Under the pieces are notes generated by a model that ran no database searches, was not told the DNA's origin, and saw only the letters and a list, made by a program, of their open reading frames with translations. A program made the position numbers and the translations under genes. From the NCBI GenBank assembly GCA_021802325.1, contig JAKAAM010000016.1, positions 1 through 19,442 on the forward strand: a stretch of DNA of 19,442 nt. The letters are read 5' to 3'. This DNA comes from Nitrospirota bacterium. Lineage in GTDB: Bacteria; Nitrospirota_A; Leptospirillia; Leptospirillales; Leptospirillaceae. Shown here piece by piece: positions 1-7,017 of this stretch (positions within the stretch are counted from its first letter, which is position 1; each line of letters begins with the position of its first letter).

Positions 1-48
1 AGGCTTCGTCCACGAAAACATCATGGCATTGGACTCCCGCTCCCTTAA
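1..48 (+). CDS. Possible C-terminal tail of upstream gene (mreD expected), partial
   Basis: The first reading frame is open from the window edge to a TAA at 46-48 and would encode the last 15 residues of a protein, ending in GIGLPLP. It overlaps the first 26 bases of the PBP2 gene. The order mreD-mrdA-rodA is common in bacteria, and a tight overlap would explain why PBP2 has no visible Shine-Dalgarno sequence. The tail is far too short to identify, so the assignment rests only on gene order. Confidence 0.22.
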   Translation, partial: RLRPRKHHGIGLPLP

Positions 49-1869
49 AAGAAGTTTACTGGGGACCCCCAGAGCCCGCTTCCGCGGACTCATCCTGCTT
101 TTTTGGGCCGGTCTTTCGGTGGTGGTCATACGACTTTATGTCGTTGAGGTCATCAAGCATAAGCATTACCTTGCCTTGGCCCAAGAAAACATCGTAAAAG
201 CGACGCCGATTCCTCCCTTGCGAGGAGAGATCACCGACCGGAACGGCGTTGTTCTGGTTCATAACGGACCGGAATTTGCCCTCTTCGAGATTCCCGGTGA
301 GGTTCGGAGTTCCCAGGAGATCCGATGGGTGGCGACCGATCTGGGGATTCCCGTCTCCCGCCTTCTTCGCTCCACTCGCTCCCTTGGATTTGTCCTTCCC
401 TCCCATGTGCCCATTCCTTTGCTCGCCGGCCTTTCGATGGCCCAGGTCGGACGGGTCAATATGGATCTCTACCGCCTTCCCGGCTTTTTTATCCAGATTA
501 TGCCCAAGCGGATTTATCCGGACAACAATCTTGCCGCCCATCTTCTCGGTTATGTAGGATCCTTCACCCCGGGAGATCTCAAGCGCTCCCTCTATCGCCA
601 TCTTCCTCCGGGAACGGGGGTCGGGAAATCCGGCATAGAAAAAGAGTACGATGGATGGCTTCAGGGAACGCCGGGATTGCGGCGCCAGCTTGTCAACTCT
701 CATGGGGCCATGATCAAGAGCCTGAGAGAAAAGCCACCGGGTGAGGGCCGCTCTCTCCGGCTGACGATCGACGTTCGCCTCCAGTCCGTTGCCGAACGGA
801 TGCTGGGAGACAGAAGAGGGGCGGTTGTGGCTCTCGATCCCCGGAACGGGGAGGTGCTGGCGATGGCCAGCCATCCCGCCTACAGCCCGGGGGAGCTCTC
901 TCAGGCGATGAGCACCGTCCGTTGGAGTGCGCTTGTCCATGCTCAGGATCATCCGCTGACGAACAGGGCCACCCAAGGACTCTATCCTCCCGGCTCGGTC
1001 TTCAAGATCGTGACAACGATGTCAGGTTTGCAGGAAGGCAAGCTGGATCCGGACAAGACCTTTCGCTGCGGGGGAACCTTTCGCGTGGGGTCGGTGATCT
1101 TTCATGACTGGAAAAAGGGGGGGCATGGAACTCTTCGTCTTCACCGGGCGATCGAACAGTCATGCGACATTTTTTTCTATACCCTGGGGATGAAGCTGGG
1201 GCCTGATGCCATTGCCCGGGTGGCAAGGGATTTCGGACTGGGACAGAAGACAGGAATTGATCTTCCTGCTGAGCTTTCCGGGGTCGTTCCCGATCGGGCC
1301 TGGAAGAAGAAGTATCTGCACGCCCCCTGGTACCCGGGGGAGACCCCCCCCCCCTGGCGATCGGCCAGGGATACCTTACGGTCACCCCTCTGGAAATGGC
1401 CCGACTCATGGGGGCGGTCGCGATGAACGGCCAGATATCTTCTCCCCACCTGCGGCTTGGGAAGCAGAAGACATCCTTGTCTTCGGTGGGTCTCCCGGTG
1501 AAGGATTTTGCGATTGTGAAGGCCGACCTCAGGGATGTGGTGGCGGCTCCCCATGGGACAGGCCATCCCGTCAATCTTCCCTTTTTTGCCATCGCGGGAA
1601 AGACCGGAACGGCCCAGGTCGTGAGCAACCGGGGGCCCAACAAGGATAAAAAGCGTCCCCGGGCGGATTCCTGGTTCGTTGGCTTTGGTCCCTTCGACTC
1701 CCCCCGCATTGTCGTGGCGGTGCTGATCGAGAACGGGGGGGATGGGGGGGATGTGGCCGGACCGGTGGCTCGAGAGGTCTTCAGGATGTACTACGTCATC
1801 CATTCCACCGAGCTTCCTTCCCCCGTCGCTCCTCCCACCCCTCTTCTTACGGGAGGAAGACCCCTGTGA
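23..1869 (+). pseudogene. mrdA: Penicillin-binding protein 2 (peptidoglycan transpeptidase of elongation), frameshifted
   Basis: Class B penicillin-binding protein 2 cross-links peptidoglycan in the cytoplasmic membrane as the partner of RodA in the elongasome. The first frame (23-1426) has a cytoplasmic basic N-terminus, one membrane anchor at residues 21-41, the R-G-E-I-T-D-R-N-G motif of the dimerisation domain, and the transpeptidase motifs SVFK (Ser325 as nucleophile, Lys328) and SCD (380-382, the usual SxD of PBP2). After a run of 11 C at 1344-1354 this frame turns into unrelated sequence and stops at 1424-1426. The missing part continues in another frame from 1354 (LAIGQGYLTVTPLEMARLMG, then AGKTGTAQV with the third active-site motif) to TGA at 1867-1869. 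Nine or twelve C would restore one frame. With nine C the protein has about 614 residues, normal for the family. The start ATG at 23 lacks a clear ribosome binding site and probably depends on coupling. The break may be a sequencing or assembly error rather than a true pseudogene, because the downstream half is fully conserved. Confidence 0.9.
1344..1354 (+). repeat. Poly-C homopolymer tract at the PBP2 frameshift
   Basis: Eleven consecutive C follow GAGA and precede TGGCGATCGG. The mrdA reading frame switches exactly here. The tract lies between the SCD and KTG motifs, just before the conserved I-G-Q-G segment. Alignment with the usual G-[DE]-T-x-x-x-x-I-G-Q-G spacing of PBP2 favours nine C in the intact gene. 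Confidence 0.9.
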
Positions 1870-2957
1870 AGAACGAGGTCGTCGCCTACATCCTGAAGGT
1901 CCATCCTCTCTTTCTCGTGGCGCTGGGAGGTGTTTTGGGAATCGATCTCCTGACGCTCTATTCGGTGGCCCCTTACCTTGCGATGAAGCAAGGAATCTGG
2001 GAGATCGTGGGCCTTTTTGTGTCGGCGGGAATCCTGATGGTCCCTTACACCCTTCTGGTCAGGAATGCCCGGATCATCTATGGAATTGTTCTGACCCTCC
2101 TTTTTGTGGTCGTCCTTTTCGGCCATCAGAGCCATGGAGCAAGACGCTGGATCGGTGTCGGCTGGTTTCAGGTCCAGCCCTCCGAATTCATGATTCTGGC
2201 CCTTATATTTTTTCTGACGGCCACTCTTCTCCGGAACGGAAAAGATGTTCACCTCACTCCCGGGCTTTTCGCCGGAAGCGCCATTGCCACCCTTCTTCCG
2301 GCTTTTCTGATCGCCCGCCAGCCGGACCTCGGGACGGCAGTGGAACTCACAATCATCTTTTCCGTCTACATTCTTCTCAAGGGAATTCCTTCCAGGGTTG
2401 TGGGCATCTCTCTGATCGGCGGGCTCGCCTTTTTTCCCGTGGCATGGGAGGTTCTCTGGACGCATCTTCATGAATTCCAGAAGGATCGTATTCGCGCCTT
2501 CATTGACCCCGCTTCCGATCCGTCGGGAATGGGCTACCATACGATTCAGTCTATCGTTGCGGTTGGATCGGGGGGATGGTTTGGTCAAGGGCTTTCAGGG
2601 GCGACACAGGTCCGATACCAGTTTCTTCCCGGGGCCCAGACCGATTTTGTGTTTGCCGTCTTCACCGAAGAGTGGGGATTTGCGGGAGCTCTTCTTTTTC
2701 TGTCGCTCATGGCCTATCTCGTCTGGTTTGCCACTCGAACCGCTCTCGAGTGTCGTGATCCGGTGGGTTTTTATCTGGCATCGGGAGTCTCGGGATTTTT
2801 TTTGTTTGGCTTTTTGATCAATGCGCTGATGGTTCTGGGAGTCCTCCCCGTGGTGGGTGTTCCCATGCCCCTCATGAGTTATGGAGGGTCAGCGATGATT
2901 GTGTCCCTAGGATCTCTCGCCCTTCTTTTGAATATTCGTTTCTATGCGAAGCGGTAA
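1866..2957 (+). CDS. rodA: RodA, SEDS-family peptidoglycan glycosyltransferase
   Basis: RodA (MrdB) polymerises lipid II into glycan strands in the inner membrane and works with PBP2 during lateral wall growth. The 363-residue product is highly hydrophobic with about ten membrane helices. It carries SEDS-family signatures in order: GARRWIGVGWFQVQPSEF, RQPDLGTA, the D-R-I-R-A-F-x-D-P segment followed by QSIVAVGSGGWFGQGL, AQTDFVFAVFTEEWGF (with the Asp of the TDF segment implicated in catalysis), and the C-terminal GVPMPLMSYGGS. The GTG start overlaps the PBP2 stop as GTGA at 1866-1869, preceded by GGGAGGAAG at 1851-1859, so translation is probably coupled to mrdA. An intact rodA directly downstream argues that the PBP2 break is recent or artefactual. 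Confidence 0.95.
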   Translation: MKNEVVAYILKVHPLFLVALGGVLGIDLLTLYSVAPYLAMKQGIWEIVGLFVSAGILMVPYTLLVRNARIIYGIVLTLLFVVVLFGHQSHGARRWIGVGWFQVQPSEFMILALIFFLTATLLRNGKDVHLTPGLFAGSAIATLLPAFLIARQPDLGTAVELTIIFSVYILLKGIPSRVVGISLIGGLAFFPVAWEVLWTHLHEFQKDRIRAFIDPASDPSGMGYHTIQSIVAVGSGGWFGQGLSGATQVRYQFLPGAQTDFVFAVFTEEWGFAGALLFLSLMAYLVWFATRTALECRDPVGFYLASGVSGFFLFGFLINALMVLGVLPVVGVPMPLMSYGGSAMIVSLGSLALLLNIRFYAKR

Positions 2958-2976
2958 GGCCGGTTCGAGACAACCC

Positions 2977-3044
2977 TTTCGAGCGAAATATCGACTCATA
3001 GGCTGTCGATTGTGAGGAGAGCCACCCCAGATGGGGACGGCTCT
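2977..3044 (+). promoter_or_regulatory. Hairpin-rich spacer before rng: weak terminator and/or structured leader
   Basis: Three inverted repeats occur in a row: TTTC/GAAA (2977-2988), ATCGAC/GTCGAT (2990-3010) and AGAGCC/GGCTCT (3018-3044). The last contains an inner CCCC/GGGG pair with an AGAT loop. It is followed by only TT AAAA, so it is at best a weak intrinsic terminator for rodA. If transcription starts upstream, it is a folded 5' leader of the RNase gene instead. I cannot place a convincing promoter here. Confidence 0.45.
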
Positions 3045-3085
3045 TTAAAAAGTTGTGTTGATTTTTTGCATTGGAGGAAAAGCTT

Positions 3086-4672
3086 ATGGGTTCTGAGATA
3101 TTGATTCATGTCACCGAGGAGGAGACAAAGGTTGCCATTATTGAGGGGGGGCGCCTTGTTGAATATTTTTTTGACAGAAAGCAGGCCCAAGGGATCGTGG
3201 GCAATATTTACAAGGGGAAAGTCAGCAAGGTCCTTCCTGGAATGCAGGCAGCCTTTGTGGACATCGGCCTTGAAAAAGCGGCCTTCCTGTATGTCGACGA
3301 CATCTTTGTCGAAGGCTCCGAAGTTCTGCCGGATGCCCTTCAGGACGATGCACCTGCGGCTCCTCCGGAGGAGGAAAGTGTTGCCGTTCCCGCTCTCACT
3401 GCCGCTCCCGCTCTCACTGAAGAAGAATCGGCTCCCTCCCCTCCACCTCCCCCCAAAAAATCAGGTCGACGGCCGATCGAAGAGATTCTCTTGGATTCCC
3501 AGGAGGTTTTGCTGCAGACGACAAAGGACCCCATCAGCACCAAGGGTCCTCGGGCAACAACCTATATCAGCCTTCCCGGCCGTTACCTTGTCTATATGCC
3601 TCAGGTAAATCACATCGGAGTGTCTCGGCGCATCACCAACGAGGGAGAGCGACATCGCCTGAAGGATCTTGTCAGCTCGCTCCGGACGCACAAGGGAGGT
3701 TACATCATCCGGACGGTTGCCGAGGGAATGACCGAGGACGAGGCGAGGATGGATATGGTCTTCCTCGATCTCCTTTGGGAGGACATCAAGGCAAAGTACG
3801 AACAGGCAAAGGCTCCAGCCCTGGTTCGGGTCGATCTCGATGTGGTTTTCCGGACGATTCGCGACTATCTGACCAATGATGTCGATCGGCTGGTGATCGA
3901 CAACCAGAAGGAATATCAGCGCGTTCTTGAATTCGTGAAGACCTATCTCCCGGCCTATGCGTCGAAGGTGGAGCTTTGGAACAGAAAAACCTCCCTCTTC
4001 GGAGAGTACAATGTCGATCCTCAGGTGGCGAAAGCCCTCGAAAAGAAGGTGTGGTTGAAGTCGGGGGGGTATCTTGTCATCGACCGTGCCGAGGCGCTGA
4101 CCGTTATTGACGTCAATACGGGCCGATTTGTGGGAGAGAAAGATCCCGAAGAGACCATTCTCAAGACAAATCTCGAGGCTGTGGAGGAAATTGCCCATCA
4201 ACTCAGGCTTCGCAATATCGGAGGAATCATCATCCTCGACTTTATTGATATGGAGAAGGAAAAGAATCGCGAAAGAGTCTTCCAGGGGCTGCAGGAACTG
4301 TTGTCCCGAGACAAGGCCCGGACAAATGCCCTCAGGATCTCAGACCTCGGGCTCGTCGAAATGTCCAGAAAGCGAGTTCGGGAAGACCTCGTGCACCTTT
4401 TGGGGGAAACATGTTCCTACTGCGACGGAAAAGGGTACGTCAAGTCGGTGCGGACAATCATCTATGAAATCTTTGAGGATCTGCGGAAGCTTCCTTCCGG
4501 ACGAGGAGGGAAGGACCGTCGTGTGATCCTCTATGTCCATCCCGATGTGGAGGCCGAGATGGCCGCAGAGAAACCCTTTCTTGATGCTGTTCAGCAAATT
4601 ATCCGAAAAAAGGTCATCGTCAAGAGCGATCCACTTTACCATATTGAAGAGTTTGTCATCGTTTCGCCTTAG
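3086..4672 (+). CDS. rng: Ribonuclease E/G family endoribonuclease
   Basis: Metal-dependent single-strand endoribonuclease of the RNase E/G family (rRNA maturation, mRNA decay), cytoplasmic. The predicted 528-residue protein has an N-terminal S1-type fold (NIYKGKVSKVLPGMQAAFVD), the 5'-sensor/RNase H-like region (RATTYISLPGRYLVYMP, VSRRI), catalytic metal ligands Asp342 (VIDVNTG) and Asp385 in LDFIDM, and the Zn-link C443-x-x-C446 (CSYCDGKG). It lacks the long disordered RNase E scaffold, so RNase G-like organisation is preferred. Odd feature: roughly residues 78-133 are a Pro/Glu/Ala-rich insert between the two S1 halves. I chose the ATG at 3086 because GGAGGA at 3073-3078 lies at proper spacing; an in-frame TTG at 3071 would place that Shine-Dalgarno inside the gene. 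Proximity to mrdA-rodA resembles the mre-cafA neighbourhood of enterobacteria. Confidence 0.93.
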   Translation: MGSEILIHVTEEETKVAIIEGGRLVEYFFDRKQAQGIVGNIYKGKVSKVLPGMQAAFVDIGLEKAAFLYVDDIFVEGSEVLPDALQDDAPAAPPEEESVAVPALTAAPALTEEESAPSPPPPPKKSGRRPIEEILLDSQEVLLQTTKDPISTKGPRATTYISLPGRYLVYMPQVNHIGVSRRITNEGERHRLKDLVSSLRTHKGGYIIRTVAEGMTEDEARMDMVFLDLLWEDIKAKYEQAKAPALVRVDLDVVFRTIRDYLTNDVDRLVIDNQKEYQRVLEFVKTYLPAYASKVELWNRKTSLFGEYNVDPQVAKALEKKVWLKSGGYLVIDRAEALTVIDVNTGRFVGEKDPEETILKTNLEAVEEIAHQLRLRNIGGIIILDFIDMEKEKNRERVFQGLQELLSRDKARTNALRISDLGLVEMSRKRVREDLVHLLGETCSYCDGKGYVKSVRTIIYEIFEDLRKLPSGRGGKDRRVILYVHPDVEAEMAAEKPFLDAVQQIIRKKVIVKSDPLYHIEEFVIVSP

Positions 4673-4693
4673 GCGACGAAGAGAGGGGGAAAG

Positions 4694-5188
4694 ATGATTC
4701 CTATGAAAGCACGTCCGAAGGGCATGTGTCGTCCGGGTCTATGGTTGATGGGAGCACTTCTTTTCTTCGGTCTGACCGGATGCACCCAGAAGGGAGGGGC
4801 GACATTCCCGGCTCCCTCGCCGGGAAAGGTCGTCGGGGAGGTGGATCTTGACCCAAAAGTTCCCCTCTGGATGACCCATGGCAGCCTGTCCGTTGTGGCA
4901 CTCATGAAGGGGCCGACCTCTCCGGACTGGCTCCCGGTTGCCCGGGTTCTCTTTGTTCATCCAACATTCCCGGTTCCGTTTGAAATTTCCCAGAAGGACG
5001 TCCGACTGACGGGAATTACCCTGCAGGGTCCCGTCAGACTGGTTGCCCGTCTCTCCCTTGAATCAGGAAGCACTCTTGTGGCAAGCGGAGAGTACAGCGG
5101 ATCTGCTCCTGTGGAGGGAACTGTTGGGGGGGATCCTGTCCATATTCTGATCAACCGGAAGCTGCCGTCGGAAGGGGGGACTCCCTGA
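4694..5188 (+). CDS. Lipoprotein with CcmH/CycH C-terminal-like domain
   Basis: A 164-residue predicted lipoprotein. A basic N-terminus (MKARPK) and hydrophobic stretch at residues 14-27 lead to the lipobox LTGC with acylated Cys30. The rest (about residues 50-155) resembles the C-terminal beta-domain of the cytochrome c maturation factor CcmH/CcmI: S-L-S-V-V-A-L-M-K-G-P near the start, then P-V-A-R-V, F-P-V-P-F-E-I-S, GPVRLVARLS and a late V-H-I-L-I-N strand. In CcmH-type proteins this domain follows TPR repeats, which are absent here. Purine-rich GAGAGGGGGAAAG lies just upstream; ATG 4703 is an alternative start. It sits 21 bases after rng and 2 bases before folB, so it is probably cotranscribed with both. 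Role in c-type cytochrome maturation is inferred from fold similarity only; no other ccm gene is visible. Confidence 0.72.
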   Translation: MIPMKARPKGMCRPGLWLMGALLFFGLTGCTQKGGATFPAPSPGKVVGEVDLDPKVPLWMTHGSLSVVALMKGPTSPDWLPVARVLFVHPTFPVPFEISQKDVRLTGITLQGPVRLVARLSLESGSTLVASGEYSGSAPVEGTVGGDPVHILINRKLPSEGGTP

Positions 5189-5190
5189 GG

Positions 5191-5583
5191 ATGGCGCCAA
5201 CCCTCTTTTTTGAGGCCCTCTCCCTGTCCGTGAAAATCGGGACCGGGGCCCGGGAAAGATCCCGTCCCCAGACGGTGCTCGTCTCCGGAGAATGCCGTCT
5301 TGAGAGGCCGGAACGGGGAAACGATCTCCTTTCCAAGACAGTGGACTATGATCGCCTCCTTCGAGAAATCCGATCCTGTGTTGAACCTACGGAGTTTTTT
5401 CTTCTCGAGCGCCTGGGCGATCATATCGTCGACCGGATCATGGAGAGCTTTCCCGGAGTGGAAGCCGTGACGTTGACCCTCTGGAAGGAGCCGGCTCCTC
5501 TTCCCTTTCCTGTCGGTCGTGTGGGGGTCACCGTCTCGGAAACGCGCACTTCCTGGTCTGATAAATCAACCCCCCATTCCTAA
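5191..5583 (+). CDS. folB: Dihydroneopterin aldolase (FolB-like)
   Basis: FolB converts 7,8-dihydroneopterin to 6-hydroxymethyl-dihydropterin and glycolaldehyde in folate synthesis. The 130-residue product matches family length and layout. Residues corresponding to the active site are all present: Glu22 (IGTGARER), Tyr53 (VDYDRL), Glu73 (LLERLGDHI) and Lys99 (LWKEPAPLP), and the C-terminal GVTV strand ends the fold. The last about 15 residues (SETRTSWSDKSTPHS) are a non-conserved tail. The ATG follows the lipoprotein TGA by two bases, so translation is probably coupled. No other folate gene is present in the window. Sequence identity to known FolB proteins looks low, but conservation of the four catalytic positions makes the call solid. 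Confidence 0.85.
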   Translation: MAPTLFFEALSLSVKIGTGARERSRPQTVLVSGECRLERPERGNDLLSKTVDYDRLLREIRSCVEPTEFFLLERLGDHIVDRIMESFPGVEAVTLTLWKEPAPLPFPVGRVGVTVSETRTSWSDKSTPHS

Positions 5584-5599
5584 AGGGACAGGACTTTCG

Positions 5600-6439
5600 A
5601 TGATCTTTCATCCCAATGTTTTTGGTCTCCTCCTTCTTCAAACGACGGCGGGAGGGGCCTTTTTCATGACCTTCCTCTATCGGTATCCCTCGGTCAACCG
5701 ATCATTCTACAGGCTCCATGGACTTCTCTTTCTTCTGGCATCGGGGGGAGCCCTCTTTGCCCTGGGGCCTTCCGGCCTGTCATTTTCACATTCTTCCGAC
5801 GATCCTGCCGGCACGACCACCGTTTCCCTGATATTGGGAGGGACTGTGGGCCTCATTCTTTATAATGTCTTGATCAACTTTGTTTCCTGGGATCGCTCGC
5901 GACGTCTTTCCCGACCGGTATTGAACATTTCGGGAACACTGCTTTTGGGAGCCGTGGGAGGGGCAGCCCTGGTGCTCAATCGGTCCTTGTCCGTTTCTGT
6001 TGCCGGGATCCTTCTTCTCCTCACATTTTTTGTGGGGGCATTCCTTTTGGGATCCGTCCTTCTTGCCATGAACTGGGGGCACTTTTATCTGACGAATCCG
6101 ACTCTCCCCATTGAGCCGCTCGAATTTCTCGTTCGGGTCCTGCTCATCATGGCATCGGGAACGGCACTTCTGTCGGGAATCCTGACAATCCGGAACTGGA
6201 GCTCCCAGCCGGGATTTGCCGAAGGGCTTCTTCTGGAGTCATTTCAGGGGCTTTACCTCTGGGGGCGTCTACTCATCGGGGTTGTGGGTGGGTTGGCAAT
6301 CTCTGTCCTGGCCTACAAGACGGTACGCATGCACTCCACTCAGGCCGCCACGGGATTGTTGTATGTCGCACTCCTGATGATTCTCTTCGGAGAGGCCTTC
6401 GCTCGCTTTCTCTTCCTGAATTTAGGGATCCTTATCTGA
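5600..6439 (+). CDS. Polytopic inner-membrane protein of unknown function
   Basis: A 279-residue integral membrane protein. By eye it has eight hydrophobic helices (approximately residues 7-28, 38-57, 73-95, 105-125, 129-153, 169-190, 215-235 and 248-270). Notable polar or aromatic spots are N-W-G-H-F-Y-L between helices 5 and 6, TNPTLPIEPL directly after it, and STQAATGLLY before the last helix. Such conserved His/Trp/Tyr segments can bind heme or quinone, but I do not recognise the family and no function should be assumed. ATG 5600 follows AAGGGACAGG after the folB stop; an upstream in-frame GTG at 5519 would overlap folB by 65 bases and is rejected. Its position behind the CcmH-like lipoprotein makes a link to respiratory cytochromes possible, as a guess. 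Confidence 0.85.
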   Translation: MIFHPNVFGLLLLQTTAGGAFFMTFLYRYPSVNRSFYRLHGLLFLLASGGALFALGPSGLSFSHSSDDPAGTTTVSLILGGTVGLILYNVLINFVSWDRSRRLSRPVLNISGTLLLGAVGGAALVLNRSLSVSVAGILLLLTFFVGAFLLGSVLLAMNWGHFYLTNPTLPIEPLEFLVRVLLIMASGTALLSGILTIRNWSSQPGFAEGLLLESFQGLYLWGRLLIGVVGGLAISVLAYKTVRMHSTQAATGLLYVALLMILFGEAFARFLFLNLGILI

Positions 6440-6502
6440 AGGCAGGACGGAAGGTTCAGCGCTTTTTGGATGTCCGTCTTTGGGGAATTCTTTGAAAGCG
6501 GG

Positions 6503-6530
6503 TTGATTTCTCACCACGAATATCTATAAA
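6503..6530 (+). promoter_or_regulatory. Candidate sigma70 promoter for the ferredoxin operon
   Basis: TTGATT at 6503-6508 and TATAAA at 6525-6530 are separated by 16 bases in an AT-rich patch. Transcription would start near 6537 and give an approximately 160-nt leader before the ferredoxin ATG. A perfect TTGACA at 6653-6658 has only a poor -10 candidate (TTAAGG at 6675-6680), so the upstream pair is preferred. Confidence 0.4.
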
Positions 6531-6555
6531 ATTGATAACCTGTGTGAGTGTATGC

Positions 6556-6664
6556 CTCTTTCTATCATGAAAGAGCTACGAGACGATGAACCTCTCCCGG
6601 TGCGGCCGGGCCCGCCTCGTTGTATCGAGGCGGTAAAGACATTCGTCCTCGTTTGACAGAGGCG
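6556..6664 (+). ncRNA. Candidate structured 5' leader RNA with four tandem hairpins
   Basis: Four hairpins follow one another: CTCTTTC/GAAAGAG with a six-base loop (6556-6575), CCCGG/CCGGG with a five-base loop (6596-6610), CCGCCTCG/CGAGGCGG with a six-base loop (6612-6633, eight perfect pairs), and CG-t-CCTC/GAGGCG (6644-6664, bulged T). The array ends 23 bases before the AAGGAGG ribosome binding site of the ferredoxin gene. No run of T follows any helix, so they are not simple intrinsic terminators. I do not recognise a known riboswitch; the conserved cores of a cobalamin riboswitch were looked for and not seen. Confidence 0.4.
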
Positions 6665-6699
6665 AAGGGTTAGATTAAGGAAAGGTCAAGGAGGCCTGA

Positions 6700-6954
6700 A
6701 TGTCCATTCTGATTGCCGATAACTGTATCTCATGCGGGGCCTGTCTTCCCGAGTGTCCCAACGATGCCATCAGCGAAGGGGATCCGATCTATGTGATCGA
6801 TCCGGACCTTTGCACCGAGTGCATCGGCTTCCACGATGAACCGCAGTGTGCTGCCGTCTGCCCGATCGACGAATGCTGCATTCCCGATCCCAACTGCGTT
6901 GAAACGGAAGAACAGCTTCTTGCAAAAAAAGCCAGGATCCATCCAAACGGATAG
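6700..6954 (+). CDS. 2[4Fe-4S] ferredoxin, Alvin type
   Basis: Small electron carrier of 84 residues. Cluster I ligands are Cys9, Cys12 and Cys15 plus Cys54; cluster II ligands are Cys38, Cys41 and Cys50 plus Cys19, following the usual swapped arrangement. Between Cys41 and Cys50 there are eight residues instead of two (CTECIGFHDEPQC), and a C-terminal extension follows. Both traits mark the Allochromatium vinosum (Alvin) or YfhL-like ferredoxins, which have unusually low-potential clusters. Three extra cysteines (59, 60, 66) lie after the clusters. AAGGAGG at 6688-6694 gives a strong ribosome binding site. It lies 63 bases before a B12-dependent radical SAM gene, so it is a reasonable candidate for that enzyme's electron donor (inference). 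Confidence 0.93.
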   Translation: MSILIADNCISCGACLPECPNDAISEGDPIYVIDPDLCTECIGFHDEPQCAAVCPIDECCIPDPNCVETEEQLLAKKARIHPNG

Positions 6955-6961
6955 CGGGGCG

Positions 6962-6993
6962 CCCTCCCGGAACCGATAGGCTTTCCGGGAGGG
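6962..6993 (+). promoter_or_regulatory. Perfect 11-bp intercistronic hairpin
   Basis: CCCTCCCGGAA (6962-6972) and TTCCGGGAGGG (6983-6993) are exact reverse complements around a ten-base loop. The hairpin begins eight bases after the ferredoxin stop. It is followed by ATCTTCCCC, not a T run, so it is more likely an mRNA 3'-end stabiliser, processing site or partial attenuator that sets different levels of ferredoxin and enzyme. Confidence 0.6.
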
Positions 6994-7017
6994 ATCTTCC
7001 CCTGAAGGGAGAAGGAA

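Noticed and set aside
56..976. Long open frame of 306 codons on the minus strand opposite mrdA
   Set aside because: It lies fully antisense to conserved PBP2 sequence, has low-complexity composition and no recognisable domain; it is a codon-bias shadow.
3071..3085. TTG start at 3071 for the RNase gene
   Set aside because: It would put the GGAGGA Shine-Dalgarno sequence inside the coding region; the ATG at 3086 is better placed.
6552..6656. 34-codon open frame (ATG to TGA) spanning the hairpin leader of the ferredoxin gene
   Set aside because: No ribosome binding site precedes the ATG, and the frame is short enough to arise by chance. A regulatory leader peptide cannot be excluded, but nothing supports it; a ribosome profile or conservation of the frame would decide.
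6653..6680. Perfect TTGACA as an alternative ferredoxin promoter
   Set aside because: No acceptable -10 hexamer lies at 16-18 bases (best is TTAAGG), and the hexamer is in the loop of the last leader hairpin.
6537..6699. Cobalamin riboswitch before the B12-dependent enzyme
   Set aside because: I looked for the conserved B12-box core and did not see it; the helices are short and sequential rather than the multi-branched B12 fold.
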